64,000 bases of DNA from Sphingopyxis sp. H115 (lineage in GTDB: Bacteria > Pseudomonadota > Alphaproteobacteria > Sphingomonadales > Sphingomonadaceae), in the NCBI RefSeq assembly GCF_001468465.1, contig NZ_LNSA01000009.1, forward strand, positions 1 through 64,000, written 5' to 3'. The number at the start of each line of letters is the position of its first letter. The first letter of the stretch is position 1. The notes beneath the pieces were generated by a model. That model saw only the letters and a list, made by a program, of their open reading frames with translations. It made no database searches and was not told where the DNA came from. Shown in pieces: positions 27,583 through 37,448 of the stretch. The position numbers and the translations under genes were made by a program.

Positions 27583-28257
27583 CTATCGTCGGACGTTATA
27601 TTCGAGCTGCTCCTGCGTCAGCTGGAAGCCGACAAGCAGCTCGAAACTGGCGCGCTGCACCGCCGCGCGGACTTCGGGAAGGCTCAGCGGGTCAACCGCC
27701 GCGTCCTGGTCGCCCGCCTTGCGCCGGCGGGTGATCCGTTCACGAATGTCGGCGGGCAGCGTCGCCGCGGCACGGTCGACATAGGCCGATGCCTGCGCGC
27801 GGCCGGTGCCGCGCACCTGCCCCTCGGGGAAAGTCACCGTCACATTGCCGAGCCGCTTGGCGACGACCGCAGTGCCGCCCTGCAGGACGGTCGCATAATA
27901 GGGAAGCGTGATCGTGCGCGCCGGACCGGCATCGCGGCGCGTCGCGACGACGTCGAAATCGACGAGCTGGTACACCTTCTCTCCGCCGCTGTCGTTGCAC
28001 TGGGGCACCACATTGGTCATCGCGGCCACAACATCGATCGCATGCGCGTCGCGGCTGGTCGCCGGGTCGAACAAGGTGATGTCGCCGGTATGGAGCGGCA
28101 CCGCTACGGCCGGGCAGGCGCTACGCGTGGCGGTAATGCCGACCCCGCCGTTGACGTCGATTTCATTGTCCTTTGCGCAGCCCGCCACCGTCGCCACGGC
28201 CGCCGTGCCGCACAGCACGGTCAGGAATTTACGGGACGGAAGCGAAATGGGCATCAT
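27583..28257 (-). CDS. Putative lipoprotein of unknown function
   Basis: About 224 aa from ATG 28257 (ATG 28254 directly follows; a longer frame from 28317 has no ribosome site and would bury the leader). The leader ends in a lipobox, AAVATVAGC, so it is likely anchored in the membrane as a lipoprotein. The mature part reads as a beta-rich extracytoplasmic domain to about residue 170 (DITLFDPATSRDAHAIDVVAAM), followed by an Arg-rich helical C-terminus. I recognise no domain. It is divergent from ispH. Confidence 0.75.
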   Translation of the reverse strand: MMPISLPSRKFLTVLCGTAAVATVAGCAKDNEIDVNGGVGITATRSACPAVAVPLHTGDITLFDPATSRDAHAIDVVAAMTNVVPQCNDSGGEKVYQLVDFDVVATRRDAGPARTITLPYYATVLQGGTAVVAKRLGNVTVTFPEGQVRGTGRAQASAYVDRAAATLPADIRERITRRRKAGDQDAAVDPLSLPEVRAAVQRASFELLVGFQLTQEQLEYNVRR

Positions 28258-28409
28258 GATAATCGGGCTTTCCAAACAGGCGCATCGACAGGCGTCGGGA
28301 CAATGATCCCGCTTCATGCGCGCCGCTTCTTATCGGTGCGATGAACAAGGCGCAACACAGACGAAGTCGCTTTACCCCAATGGCCGTGCTGCGCTAGAGC
28401 GCCCGCATT

Positions 28410-29396
28410 ATGAACCTTCCCGATCCAATGGCGCACCGGCAAGACGGCGAAGCGGCAGAACTCAGGGTTTTGATCGCGGCGCCGCGCGGTTTTTGCGCCG
28501 GCGTCGACCGCGCGATCCGCATCGTCGAACTGGCGCTGCAGAAATATGGCGCGCCGGTCTATGTGCGTCACGAAATCGTCCACAACCGTTATGTCGTGGA
28601 TGCGCTGAAGGCAAAGGGCGCGATTTTCGTCGAATCGCTCGATCAGGTTCCCGACGGCGTGCCCGTCGTGTTCAGCGCTCACGGCGTTCCCAAGGCCGTG
28701 CCGGCCAAGGCGGAGATGCGCGGGCTCGACTATATCGACGCGACCTGCCCGCTCGTGTCGAAAGTCCATCGCCAGGCCGAGCGCGCGCACGAGACGGGGC
28801 GCCATATCGTCTTCGTCGGCCATGCCGGCCATCCCGAAGTCATCGGCACGCTCGGCCAGTTGCCCGACGGCGCGATGACGCTCGTCGAATCGGTCGACGA
28901 TGTCGCGGCGCTGTCGCCGCCCGATCCGGACATGCTTTCCTTCCTGACCCAGACGACGCTGTCGGTGGATGACACGCGCGACATCGTCGCCGCGCTTCAG
29001 CATCGTTTCCCGAAGATCAGCGGACCGCGCGGCGAGGATATCTGCTACGCAACCTCGAACCGACAGGAAGCGGTCAAGGCGATCGCGGGCGAATGCGATC
29101 GCCTGATCGTGATTGGCGCGCCCAACAGCTCGAACAGCCTGCGCCTCGTCGAAGTCGCCGAACGAATGGGAACGCCGGCCCATCTCGTCCAGCGCGGCGT
29201 CGAAATCGATCCTGCTTGGCTCGCGGGCATCGGGACGCTGGGTATCACCGCCGGGGCCAGCGCGCCCGAAACGCTGGTCCGCGAGGTCATCGATGCGGTC
29301 GCACAGCACCGGCTCCTGGTCGAACAGGTCATCGTGACCGCCGAGGAAAATATGATCTTCAAATTGCCGCGCGGGCTCGAACCGGCGGCGGCCTGA
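28410..29396 (+). CDS. ispH: 4-hydroxy-3-methylbut-2-enyl diphosphate reductase
   Basis: 328-aa last enzyme of the MEP isoprenoid pathway, converting HMBPP to IPP and DMAPP with a [4Fe-4S] cluster. The three cluster cysteines are Cys29 ([11 protein letters not shown]), Cys113 ([12 protein letters not shown]) and Cys212 ([11 protein letters not shown]); HGVPKAV and the E in ENMIFKLP are also conserved. It overlaps thrB by one base (TGATG). ATG 28428 is a possible internal start, as the upstream ribosome site is weak. ispH-thrB-rnhA appears to be one operon. Confidence 0.97.
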   Translation: MNLPDPMAHRQDGEAAELRVLIAAPRGFCAGVDRAIRIVELALQKYGAPVYVRHEIVHNRYVVDALKAKGAIFVESLDQVPDGVPVVFSAHGVPKAVPAKAEMRGLDYIDATCPLVSKVHRQAERAHETGRHIVFVGHAGHPEVIGTLGQLPDGAMTLVESVDDVAALSPPDPDMLSFLTQTTLSVDDTRDIVAALQHRFPKISGPRGEDICYATSNRQEAVKAIAGECDRLIVIGAPNSSNSLRLVEVAERMGTPAHLVQRGVEIDPAWLAGIGTLGITAGASAPETLVREVIDAVAQHRLLVEQVIVTAEENMIFKLPRGLEPAAA

Positions 29397-30358
29397 TGGC
29401 GGTCTATACGCACGTCGAACCCGACGATCTTGCCGCGCTCGTCTCGCGCTACGACATCGGTACCGTCCTGTCGTGCAAGGGCATCGCCGAAGGGGTCGAG
29501 AATAGCAACTTCCTGCTCGAAACGACCGGCGGACGCTTCATCCTCACGCTTTACGAAAAACGCGTGAGCGAAAAGGATCTGCCGTTCTTCGTCGACCTGC
29601 TCACGCATCTTGCGGACAGCGGTTGTCCCGTCCCGGCGATGCTGCGCGACCGGGAGGGCGCCGCAATCCAGCGGATTTCCGGCCGCGCCGCCTGCGTCAT
29701 CCAGTTCCTGCCCGGCATTTCGCTGACGCACCCGACCCCCGCGCAATGCGAAGCGGCCGGCGCCGCGCTCGGCGCCATGCACCGCGCGCTCGAAGGATAT
29801 GGCGGCACTCGTGAAAACAGCATGGGCCATCGCCACTGGCGCAGCGTTGCGCAGGCGACCGGCGATCTCGATCAGGTGCTTCCAGACCTCCAGGCGATCG
29901 TCGATGCCGAACTGGCTCATCTCGATGCGCATTGGCCCTCCGGCCTGCCCGCGCATGTCATTCACGCCGACCTGTTTCCCGACAATGTGCTGATGCTCGG
30001 CGACCGGGTGACCGGGCTGATCGACTTCTATTTCGCAGCAAGCGACTTTCGCGCCTATGATCTTGTCATCACCCACGCATCCTGGGCTTTTTCGGTCGAC
30101 GGCCGGCATTGCGACCCGGCGCGCGCGCAGGCGTTGATGCGCGGATACGCCAGCGAGATCACGCTGACGGCGGCCGAAGCTGCCGCTCTGCCGCTCCTCG
30201 CGCGCGGCGCCTCGCTCCGTTTCCTGCTGACACGGGCCCACGACTGGGTCCACACGCCCGCCGATGCGCTCGTTACGCGCAAAGACCCCTCGCCCTTCCT
30301 AGCCCGCCTGCAACGCTACAGCGCTGCTGACGCCGCCGGCCTGTTCGCCTTCGCATGA
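29396..30358 (+). CDS. thrB: Homoserine kinase, APH-fold type
   Basis: 320 aa. This is the alphaproteobacterial ThrB type with an aminoglycoside-phosphotransferase fold, which phosphorylates homoserine on the way to threonine. Features are [17 protein letters not shown], the catalytic loop [13 protein letters not shown] with the DxxPDN pattern, and the metal-binding GLIDFYFA. It starts at the ATG that shares one base with the ispH stop, and its stop overlaps rnhA by 4 bases. thrC is not in the window. Confidence 0.94.
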   Translation: MAVYTHVEPDDLAALVSRYDIGTVLSCKGIAEGVENSNFLLETTGGRFILTLYEKRVSEKDLPFFVDLLTHLADSGCPVPAMLRDREGAAIQRISGRAACVIQFLPGISLTHPTPAQCEAAGAALGAMHRALEGYGGTRENSMGHRHWRSVAQATGDLDQVLPDLQAIVDAELAHLDAHWPSGLPAHVIHADLFPDNVLMLGDRVTGLIDFYFAASDFRAYDLVITHASWAFSVDGRHCDPARAQALMRGYASEITLTAAEAAALPLLARGASLRFLLTRAHDWVHTPADALVTRKDPSPFLARLQRYSAADAAGLFAFA

Positions 30359-30813
30359 CCGAAAATACCGGCAGGACGGTGATCGTTGCGACCGATGGCG
30401 CGTGCAAGGGCAATCCCGGTCCCGGCGGGTGGGGCGCGGTGCTGCGGTGGGGCGACGTGGTCAAGACCCTGTCGGGGGGCGAAGCAGACACAACGAACAA
30501 CCGCATGGAATTGATGGCTGCGATCGAGGCGCTTGCCGCGCTCAAACGCAGCTGCAACGTCGAACTGTCGACCGACAGCGTCTATGTCCGCGACGGCATC
30601 ACCAAATGGGTTTTCGGCTGGCAAAAGAACGGGTGGAAGACCGCCGCGAAAAAACCGGTCGCCAACGCCGACCTGTGGCAGCGGCTGGTCAAGGAAAGCG
30701 CCCGTCACAAGATCGAATGGATATGGGTCAAGGGCCATGCGGGGCACGGCGACAATGAAATCGCGGACCAACTCGCCAGCGATGCAGCATTGAAAGTCGC
30801 GCGGGCGCGCTGA
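30355..30813 (+). CDS. rnhA: Ribonuclease HI
   Basis: 152-aa enzyme that cuts the RNA strand of RNA-DNA hybrids such as R-loops and Okazaki primers. The active site is complete and aligns with E. coli at a constant offset of four: Asp14 ([11 protein letters not shown]), Glu52 (NNRMELMA), Asp74 (STDSVYV), His128 ([11 protein letters not shown]) and Asp138. The ATG overlaps the thrB stop (ATGA), making it the third gene of the ispH operon. Confidence 0.97.
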   Translation: MTENTGRTVIVATDGACKGNPGPGGWGAVLRWGDVVKTLSGGEADTTNNRMELMAAIEALAALKRSCNVELSTDSVYVRDGITKWVFGWQKNGWKTAAKKPVANADLWQRLVKESARHKIEWIWVKGHAGHGDNEIADQLASDAALKVARAR

Positions 30814-30830
30814 ACGCCCGCGCGCTCTTG

Positions 30831-31007
30831 TCAGGCTTCGTCGCGGACTTCGGCGCCCGGGCCGTTTTTCAGGATCGATTCAATGGCATTTTTGGCCGAC
30901 GCCTTGCTCGAATAGCCTTCGGTCCAGAAGATAGCTTCGCTGTTATATTTGAAATAGGCGACGAACTCGCCGGCCTTGTTCTTCTTGATCTCGAAATAAT
31001 GGGCCAT
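30831..31007 (-). CDS. DUF1508 (YegP-like) small protein
   Basis: 58-aa protein from ATG 31007 with GGAGG upstream. A single DUF1508 unit is visible: YFEIKKNKAGEFVAYFKYNSEAIFWTEGYSSKASAKNAIESI, with the KASA-NGI-like helix typical of the family. YegP-type proteins are small, cytosolic and of unknown role; many bacteria carry two tandem units, here only one. It is convergent with rnhA. Confidence 0.88.
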   Translation of the reverse strand: MAHYFEIKKNKAGEFVAYFKYNSEAIFWTEGYSSKASAKNAIESILKNGPGAEVRDEA

Positions 31008-31087
31008 GAAATCCTCCACTCGTCATGCCCGCGCCGGGGGTGACGCGACGCCACCATGTTAAGCCGTCGGACTGCGGGTGCAACCCG

Positions 31088-32227
31088 CTAGACGCCTTTG
31101 GCAAAACGCGCAGGGCTATAAGGCTGCGGATCGACCTTGCCGATCGCGCCCTCCGGTTGAGCGCCACCAATCTGCGCCGCAAGCAGCGCCGCGATCGCCG
31201 GCGAAGTCTGGATGCCAAAGCCGCCCTGCCCCGCGCACCAGATAAAGGCGGGCTCGGCCGCGTCGGCGCCGAAAACGGGGTTGCGATCGGGGGCGAAGCT
31301 GCGCAGCCCCGCCCATTTGCGCTCCACGGCGGCGACCGGCCAATCGACGACCGACTGTAGCCGGTCGATCGCAACCGCCACATCATATTCCTCGGGCGCG
31401 GCATCGTGCGGGCCCGTCGGCGTCTCGTCGTGCGGGCTGAGCCAGATGCGCCCTTCGCTCTCGCCCTTGAAATAGAATTCGCCACCGACATGCACGACCA
31501 GCGGCAGGTCGGCGGGAACCGGCACGCCGAGCCGCAGCTGGACCACGGTGCGGCGATAGGGCTGGATGCCCAGCGGCGCGACGCCGCAAGCGACGGCGAC
31601 ATCGTCGGCCCACGCTCCTGCGGCGTTGACGATCAGCGACGCCCGGACATGATCTTCGCCGACCGTCGCATCCCAGCCGTCACCCATCCGCCGTGCGGAA
31701 CGGAGCGGAGCGCGCTTCGCCAGCAGCGCCCCTCCCTGCCGCGCGGCGCGCAGATAGGCCGCATGAAGCCGGCCGACGTCAATGTCGCTACACGCCGCTT
31801 CGAAAGCGGCTTCGGTCCATTCGGACCGCACATCGGGAATTTTCGCGGCGATTTCGGCGCGGCCCACGCGCGATACGGCCACCCCCTTGGCGAGGAACTC
31901 GGCCGTGAAGGCATCGACCGCGGCGGCGTCGGATCGCTGCCCCAGCGTCAGGGCGGTGCGCGGCGACAGGAAGCCGCGATCGGAAAAATCGCCGTCGGGA
32001 TTGTCCAACGCGTCGAAAGAAGCGGCCGACAGCGGCTGCACCCCGGCGCCGCCATAGCTTTCGTGCCAGAAAGCGGCGGAGCGTCCGGTCGCATGATAGC
32101 CCGGCGCCTCCTCCGCCTCGACCAGCAACACCCGGCGCCAGGGCGCAATCGCCGCCGCCAGGCTCGCGCCCGCGATGCCCGCGCCGACAATCAGCACGTC
32201 GGTGGCAGAGGGCAGCTTGTCGATCAT
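31088..32227 (-). CDS. FAD-dependent D-amino acid/glycine oxidase-like oxidoreductase
   Basis: 379 aa. The FAD-binding motif is ATDVLIVGAGIAGASLAA near the N-terminus, followed by the DAO-fold elements ATGRSAAFWHESYGG and the C-terminal FIWCAGQGGFGIQTSPA, which holds the flavin. Substrate is probably a D-amino acid, a secondary amine or a related compound. I start at ATG 32227 because the conserved Rossmann strand begins nine codons later; the longer frame upstream is not protein-like. It is divergent from cpaA. Confidence 0.88.
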   Translation of the reverse strand: MIDKLPSATDVLIVGAGIAGASLAAAIAPWRRVLLVEAEEAPGYHATGRSAAFWHESYGGAGVQPLSAASFDALDNPDGDFSDRGFLSPRTALTLGQRSDAAAVDAFTAEFLAKGVAVSRVGRAEIAAKIPDVRSEWTEAAFEAACSDIDVGRLHAAYLRAARQGGALLAKRAPLRSARRMGDGWDATVGEDHVRASLIVNAAGAWADDVAVACGVAPLGIQPYRRTVVQLRLGVPVPADLPLVVHVGGEFYFKGESEGRIWLSPHDETPTGPHDAAPEEYDVAVAIDRLQSVVDWPVAAVERKWAGLRSFAPDRNPVFGADAAEPAFIWCAGQGGFGIQTSPAIAALLAAQIGGAQPEGAIGKVDPQPYSPARFAKGV

Positions 32228-32326
32228 GCCCGCCGCATATCGGCTGTCCCGGCGAATGCAAGCCATGCCGGCCGCGCCGCGGACATGGTTACTCTTTGGT
32301 AAGCCATAATCCGTAGAAGCGGGCCG

Positions 32327-32815
32327 ATGGATAGCGGCACGATCTCGCTTGGCCTGATGGCCATACTCGGACTGATGATGATCGCCGCGGCGATCAGCGA
32401 TCTCCGGTCGCGATCCATATCGAACGAACTCAACGCGGCCATCGCATTGCTCGCCATTCCGTTCTGGATCGCCAGCGGCCTCGCCCCGTGGCCCGGGATG
32501 GCGCTCCAGTTCGGCGCCGCCTTTGCGGTCTTTCTGGTCTTCGCCGGATTGTTCGCGGTCGGTGCGATGGGCGGCGGCGACGTGAAAATGATCGGCGCGG
32601 TAATGCTCTGGATCCCGCTTTCCCTGTTCCTGCCGACGCTGATGGTGATGGCCATCGGCGGCGGCATCCTGTCGGCGGTGATGCTTATCCACATGAAATT
32701 GCGCCCTTCGGACAAACCGGTCGAGGTCCCCTATGGGGTCGCGATCGCTGCTGCGGGCCTGTGGGCGCTTCACCAACAATATCTTAACCAGTTTCAGGCT
32801 ATCGGTTCGGCCTGA
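32327..32815 (+). CDS. cpaA: Prepilin peptidase CpaA/TadV-type
   Basis: 162-aa integral membrane aspartic protease of the A24 family that removes leaders from Flp-type pilins. The two catalytic aspartates lie in AAAISDLRSRSISNEL and GAMGGGDVKMIG; about four to five hydrophobic helices surround them. It starts the Tad/Flp pilus locus and is followed by cpaB after 47 bases. Unusually, no pilin gene lies next to it in this window. Confidence 0.93.
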   Translation: MDSGTISLGLMAILGLMMIAAAISDLRSRSISNELNAAIALLAIPFWIASGLAPWPGMALQFGAAFAVFLVFAGLFAVGAMGGGDVKMIGAVMLWIPLSLFLPTLMVMAIGGGILSAVMLIHMKLRPSDKPVEVPYGVAIAAAGLWALHQQYLNQFQAIGSA

Positions 32816-32862
32816 GGGCAAGCACCGCCGTTTCCGGTTGGTGTAGGAGGCGAAAAATCGTC

Positions 32863-33894
32863 ATGGATACGCGAAAGATTATGCTGATCGTCGGCGCGCT
32901 GGTCATTGCGATCGGTGCGGCGTTCGGAGTCAACCAGATGATGCGCGGAGCATCGGCTCCGCCGGCTCGTGCAGCCGCGGCACCGGAAATCACCGGCCCG
33001 ATGATCCTCGTTGCAACGCGGCAGCTGCCGGTGGGCACGATCATCGGCCCCGACAGCTTCCGGTTTCAGCCCTGGCCGAAGGAATTGGTCGAAAAGGCCT
33101 ACTTCATGAAGGACAAGACCGACGTGAACACGTTGGTCGGCACCGTCGTCCGCTATCCGATCACCGCCGGCCAGCCGCTTACGCAGGGCGCACTCGTCCA
33201 TCCCGACGATCGCGGCTTCCTCGCGGCGGCGCTTGGCCCGGGCATGCGTGCCGTGACGGTCAAGGTCAGCCAGGAACAGGGCGTCGCGGGCTTCGTCTTC
33301 CCCGGCGACCGCGTCGACGTGCTGCTTGCCCAGACCATCGAGGTCAAGGAAGGCAGCTCCTATCCGGACGAACAGCTTTTCACCGCCGAAACCATCGTTC
33401 GCAACGTTCGCGTGCTTGCCACCGACCAGCGCTACGATGCCGAGGACGAAACGGGCAAGACCCCGGTTCGCACCTTCGGCTCGGTGACGCTCGAGGCAAC
33501 GCCCGAACTCGCCGAACGCATCGCGGTTGCGCAGAGCATGGGCAAATTGTCGCTCGCGCTCCGTCCGCTCGCGGAAAGCACCGGCGAGCTCGAAGCCGCC
33601 ATCGCATCGGGCGACGTCAATGTTCCCGAAAAGGGCGGTGCAGCGGCCGAACGCCGAATGCTGGCGCAGGCCCAAGCTCGTCCGACGACCGCCAAATCGG
33701 CGACCACCGGCGGCGACGTCTCGCGCTTCTGGGTTCCGGTTGGCGGTCGCGTCGGCGGCGGTGGGCGGCAGCAGCCGCTGGTAAGCAGTGCGCCGATTTC
33801 GGCGTCGGGCAATGGGTCGGCACTCGGTAGCGGGCCAGTCGTTCGCGTGACCCGCGGCGACAAGGTTACCGAAGTCCCGGTTGGGGGTAAGTAA
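32863..33894 (+). CDS. cpaB: Flp pilus assembly protein CpaB (RcpC)
   Basis: 343 aa with an N-terminal membrane segment (LIVGALVIAIGAAFGVNQM), an SAF domain (~45-120: MILVATRQLPVGTIIGPDS, YPITAGQPLTQGALV) and the RcpC/CpaB C-terminal region (QEQGVAGFVFPGDRVDVLL). The last ~60 residues are low-complexity. It is periplasmic and works with the CpaC secretin. AGGAGG lies upstream. The stop codon is directly before the cpaC start (TAAGATG). Confidence 0.94.
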   Translation: MDTRKIMLIVGALVIAIGAAFGVNQMMRGASAPPARAAAAPEITGPMILVATRQLPVGTIIGPDSFRFQPWPKELVEKAYFMKDKTDVNTLVGTVVRYPITAGQPLTQGALVHPDDRGFLAAALGPGMRAVTVKVSQEQGVAGFVFPGDRVDVLLAQTIEVKEGSSYPDEQLFTAETIVRNVRVLATDQRYDAEDETGKTPVRTFGSVTLEATPELAERIAVAQSMGKLSLALRPLAESTGELEAAIASGDVNVPEKGGAAAERRMLAQAQARPTTAKSATTGGDVSRFWVPVGGRVGGGGRQQPLVSSAPISASGNGSALGSGPVVRVTRGDKVTEVPVGGK

Positions 33895-33895
33895 G

Positions 33896-35452
33896 ATGAA
33901 CAGCAAAGCCAATTTCAAGGCGGCCGCCCTGGCGCGCACCCTGGCCATCGGCCTCGTTGCAGCCGCGCTCGTGTCGGCACCGTCGCAGCAGGCTGCGGCG
34001 CAGGCCTCACAGAACGCCAGCAGCAGCATCGACCTGTCGGTCGGTCGCGGACGCCTCATCAGCCTTCCGGCGTCGATGTCGGACGTGTTCGTCGCCGACG
34101 ACAAAGTGGCCGATGTGCAGGTCCGTTCGGGTCGCCAGCTCTATATCTTCGGCAAGGCGCCGGGCGAAACCAGCATCTATGCCACCGACGCCAGCGGCCG
34201 GGTCGTCTATTCGACCGTCGCTCGCGTCGGCAACAATATCGAAACGATCGACCAGATGCTCTCGCTGGCGATGCCCGAGGCGAGCATCTCGGCCAACACG
34301 ATGAACGGCTTTGTGCTGCTCACCGGCACGGTCCAGTCGCCCGACGACGTCGCCGAAGCCGAACTGCTGGTCCAGGCCTTTGTCGGCGAAGGGACGAAAG
34401 TCCTTTCGCGCCTTCGCACCGCGACGCCCCTGCAAGTCAATCTGCAGGTCCGCATCGCCGAAGTGAACCGCACGCTCGTCAAGGAAATCAGCGGCAACCT
34501 GCTGACGCGCGACCGCGACGGTCCGCTCGGCAACGGCTTCCTGGGCGGGGTTTTCGGCGGCCGCTCGGCCGGCGAAATAACCTATCCCAACGCGCCGACC
34601 GCCATTTTCCCGCCGAACACGGTGCCGACGCCCTATAATCCGATTACCGGGCAGCCGATCAACAGCACCACCTTCGGCACGAATTACGGGATATCCACGC
34701 CCGCCGGCATCCGCAGCATCGCGGGCGCCGGGCGCCTCTTCGGGCTCGACCTGATCGCCTCGCTCGACATGGGCGAACGCTCGGGCATGGTCGTGACGCT
34801 CGCGCAGCCGAACCTGACCGCGATTTCGGGCGAGACGGCCGACTTCCTCGCGGGCGGCGAATTCCCGATCCCCATCCCCGGCAATCTTGCCGGCACGACG
34901 ATCGAATATCGCAAATATGGCGTCAGCCTCGCCTATACGCCGACGGTCTTGTCGAACGGCCGCATCAGCCTGCGCGTTCGTCCCGAAGTTTCGGAGCTGT
35001 CGACCGAAGGCGCGATCGAGATGGAAGGCTTCCAAATCCCCGCGCTGACGATCCGCCGTGCCGAAACGACGGTCGAACTCGGTTCGGGCGAAAGCTTCAT
35101 GATCGCCGGCCTGATGAACAATCGCTCGATCGGCGCGATCGACAAGATGCCCGGCCTCGGCGACGTTCCGCTGCTCGGCACCCTGTTCAAATCGGACAAT
35201 TTCCGCCGCGGCGAGACCGAGTTGGTGATCGTGGTGACGCCCTATCTCGTCAACCCGGTCTCGGCGAACGACATCAAGCTGCCGACCGACGCCTATCAGA
35301 ATTCGAACGATATCGCGCGCCTCCTGCTCAACCAGGAAAGCAACGGCGTGACGGGCGGCGACCGGCCGAAGCCGCGTCTCGACACCGACGTCGGCGATGC
35401 CGACCGCCCGCGGGGCACCGGCGACGCATCGCCCGGCTTCAGCATCAAGTGA
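33896..35452 (+). CDS. cpaC: Flp pilus secretin CpaC (RcpA)
   Basis: 518-aa outer-membrane secretin of the Tad pilus. A Sec leader (to ~AAAQA near 40) is followed by the pilus-secretin N-domain (IDLSVGRGRLISLPASMSDV), a ring-forming domain (~110-160) and the secretin barrel (~220-470) ending with the hallmark PLLGTLFKSDNFRRGETELV. I start at ATG 33896 with GGGGGT upstream; the in-frame codon at 33881 lies inside cpaB. Terminal residues after ~480 are charged and probably disordered. Confidence 0.95.
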   Translation: MNSKANFKAAALARTLAIGLVAAALVSAPSQQAAAQASQNASSSIDLSVGRGRLISLPASMSDVFVADDKVADVQVRSGRQLYIFGKAPGETSIYATDASGRVVYSTVARVGNNIETIDQMLSLAMPEASISANTMNGFVLLTGTVQSPDDVAEAELLVQAFVGEGTKVLSRLRTATPLQVNLQVRIAEVNRTLVKEISGNLLTRDRDGPLGNGFLGGVFGGRSAGEITYPNAPTAIFPPNTVPTPYNPITGQPINSTTFGTNYGISTPAGIRSIAGAGRLFGLDLIASLDMGERSGMVVTLAQPNLTAISGETADFLAGGEFPIPIPGNLAGTTIEYRKYGVSLAYTPTVLSNGRISLRVRPEVSELSTEGAIEMEGFQIPALTIRRAETTVELGSGESFMIAGLMNNRSIGAIDKMPGLGDVPLLGTLFKSDNFRRGETELVIVVTPYLVNPVSANDIKLPTDAYQNSNDIARLLLNQESNGVTGGDRPKPRLDTDVGDADRPRGTGDASPGFSIK

Positions 35453-35477
35453 CGCGCTGGATTTCAGGAGCAAAGTG

Positions 35478-36122
35478 ATGAAGAAAATCGCAACTTGGAC
35501 GATCCTGGCTCTGGCCACGTCGCTCGCTGGATGCACGGGCGCCGCCTATAGCAACACCAGCCTCGAATCGGTGCACCAGCCGGTCGTGCGCAACAACATC
35601 TATCAGTTCGATGTCGCGCTCTCGAACGGCGAACTCGCCCCCAGCGAACAGGGCCGCCTGCAGGGCTGGCTCGACGCCATGGGCGTTCGCTACGGCGACC
35701 GCATCGCGATCGAGGATCCGTCGGTCTATGGCTCCGGTTCGGCGCAGGCCACGGTCCGTTCCATGGTCGGACGCCGCGGGCTGCTGCTGAGCGACGACGT
35801 CCCGGTCACCACCGGCGCCGTGCCGCAAGGCTATATGCGCGTGGTCGTCACGCGCGCCACGGCCTCGGTTCCCGGCTGCCCCAATTGGGACAGCAAATCG
35901 GCGATCAACATCACCAACTCGACTTCGTCCAACTATGGCTGCGCGACGAACAGCAACCTCGCCGCCATGGTTGCCGACCCGAACGATCTGATCAAGGGCG
36001 CCAGCAGCAACCGGACCGACCCGTCCGCAGCGACGCGCGCGATCAAGACCTATCGCGAAAAGCCGCAGACCGGTGCCGGCGATCTGAAATCGTCGGCGAC
36101 CAGCAAGGAGGACAGCCAGTGA
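35478..36122 (+). CDS. cpaD: Pilus assembly lipoprotein CpaD
   Basis: 214 aa with a lipoprotein leader (TILALATSLAGC) and the CpaD-type core (GRLQGWLDAMGVRYGDRIAI, PQGYMRVVVTRATASVPGCPNW), typically the outer-membrane pilotin-like partner of the CpaC secretin. The pair CPNW ... GCATNSNLAAMVADPNDLI is characteristic of the family. CAGGAG is a good ribosome site. The TGA overlaps the cpaE start codon by 4 bases (GTGA). Confidence 0.92.
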   Translation: MKKIATWTILALATSLAGCTGAAYSNTSLESVHQPVVRNNIYQFDVALSNGELAPSEQGRLQGWLDAMGVRYGDRIAIEDPSVYGSGSAQATVRSMVGRRGLLLSDDVPVTTGAVPQGYMRVVVTRATASVPGCPNWDSKSAINITNSTSSNYGCATNSNLAAMVADPNDLIKGASSNRTDPSAATRAIKTYREKPQTGAGDLKSSATSKEDSQ

Positions 36123-37393
36123 ACGCCCCTTTCAAAATGGCCGGACTGCGTGACCCCTTCAACGCCTTCGTCTGCGACGACGATACGCTGGAGCTGATCC
36201 GGGCAGCAGCGAACGAGATGGGTTGGCCCGTCGAAAAGTGCAACAAGGGCGGCCTGCGCAACGCGGTGCAGTCGCTCTCGGTGTCGGCCAGCCCCAACAT
36301 CCTTTTCGTCGACATGTCGGAATCGGGTGACCCGATCAACGACATCAACGCGCTTGCCGAAGTCTGCGAACCCGGCACGGTCGTGATTGCCGCGGGCCAG
36401 GTGAACGACGTTCGCCTGTATCGCGATCTTCTGTCGAGCGGAATCCAGGACTATCTGCTCAAGCCGTTGTCGCTCGAACAGGTGCGCGAATCGCTGACCA
36501 TGGCGCAGGCCATGCTGTCGGCGCCGAAGCACGCCGACATGCATGACGACAAACCGCACCATATGATGGCGGTCGTCGGCGTGCGCGGCGGCGTCGGCGC
36601 ATCGCTCGTGTCGACCTCGCTTGCCTGGGCGATCAGCGAACAGGCCGGGCGCCAGACTGCGCTGCTCGACCTCGACGTCCACTTCGGCACGGGCGCGTTG
36701 ACGCTCGACCTCGAACCCGGACGCGGCCTGATCGACGCGATCGACAATCCCAGTCGCATCGATGGCCTGTTCATCGAGCGCGCGATGGTGCGCGCGTCGG
36801 ACAAGCTCAGCCTGCTGTCGGCCGAAGCTCCGATCCACCAGCCGGTGATGACCGACGGTTCGGCCTTTTTCCAGTTGGAAGAAGAACTGCGGGGCGCGTT
36901 CGAAATGACGATCGTCGACCTTCCCCGCCAGGTGCTGATCCCCTTCCCGCACCTCGTGTCGGAAGTCGGAACGATCCTGCTCGTCAGCGATGTGACGCTC
37001 GCTGCGGCCCGCGACACCATCCGCTTGCTGTCATGGTTCAAACAGAATGTCCCGGGCGCCCGCGTGGTGCTGGTGGCAAACAAGTTCCAGAATGCGGTCG
37101 GCGAATTGTCGCGCAAGGAATTCGAATCCTCGATCGAACGCCAGATCGACATCGTCGTTCCGTTCGATCCGAAACTGGTGAGCCAGTCGGCCAAGCTCGG
37201 CAAATCCTATGCCGAAATCTGCAAGGGCACGAAATCGGCGCAGGTGTGGAACAATCTGACGCGGCTGATCCTCGACGGCGCCGACATCGAAGCCGAAGAG
37301 GCCCAGGCAGCGACGGCAAAGGGCAAGTCGGGCGGGTCGCTGCTCGGCAAGCTCGGCCTGATGACAAAGAAGGGCGCGAAACAGGCGGCGTGA
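36119..37393 (+). CDS. cpaE: Pilus assembly ATPase-like protein CpaE (TadZ)
   Basis: 424 aa. The N-terminal ~130 residues resemble a receiver-like domain without the usual phosphorylation site pattern; residues ~140-400 form a ParA/MinD-type ATPase with a deviant Walker A, VVGVRGGVGASLVSTSLAW, as is usual for CpaE. TadZ/CpaE positions the Tad apparatus at the cell pole. GTG 36119 with AGGAGG upstream is the start, overlapping cpaD by 4 bases. In typical clusters the next gene is cpaF, which is absent here. Confidence 0.93.
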   Translation: MNAPFKMAGLRDPFNAFVCDDDTLELIRAAANEMGWPVEKCNKGGLRNAVQSLSVSASPNILFVDMSESGDPINDINALAEVCEPGTVVIAAGQVNDVRLYRDLLSSGIQDYLLKPLSLEQVRESLTMAQAMLSAPKHADMHDDKPHHMMAVVGVRGGVGASLVSTSLAWAISEQAGRQTALLDLDVHFGTGALTLDLEPGRGLIDAIDNPSRIDGLFIERAMVRASDKLSLLSAEAPIHQPVMTDGSAFFQLEEELRGAFEMTIVDLPRQVLIPFPHLVSEVGTILLVSDVTLAAARDTIRLLSWFKQNVPGARVVLVANKFQNAVGELSRKEFESSIERQIDIVVPFDPKLVSQSAKLGKSYAEICKGTKSAQVWNNLTRLILDGADIEAEEAQAATAKGKSGGSLLGKLGLMTKKGAKQAA

Positions 37394-37411
37394 CGACCCC
37401 TGACGGGTCGT
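37393..37411 (+). other. Hairpin between cpaE and tadB
   Basis: Seven-bp stem ACGACCC / GGGTCGT with loop CTGAC, starting at the last base of the cpaE stop codon and without a T-tract. It may cause partial termination or RNA processing. It sits at the position where cpaF is normally found. Confidence 0.5.
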
Positions 37412-37448
37412 AACCTCCTCCAGCGATAGAAGCGGACATCAGCCGATC

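Noticed and set aside
32228-32326. Degenerate CtrA-like sequence (TTACTCTTTGGTAAG) upstream of cpaA
   Set aside because: Only partial agreement with TTAA-N7-TTAA; too weak to list, although CtrA control of pilus genes would be plausible.
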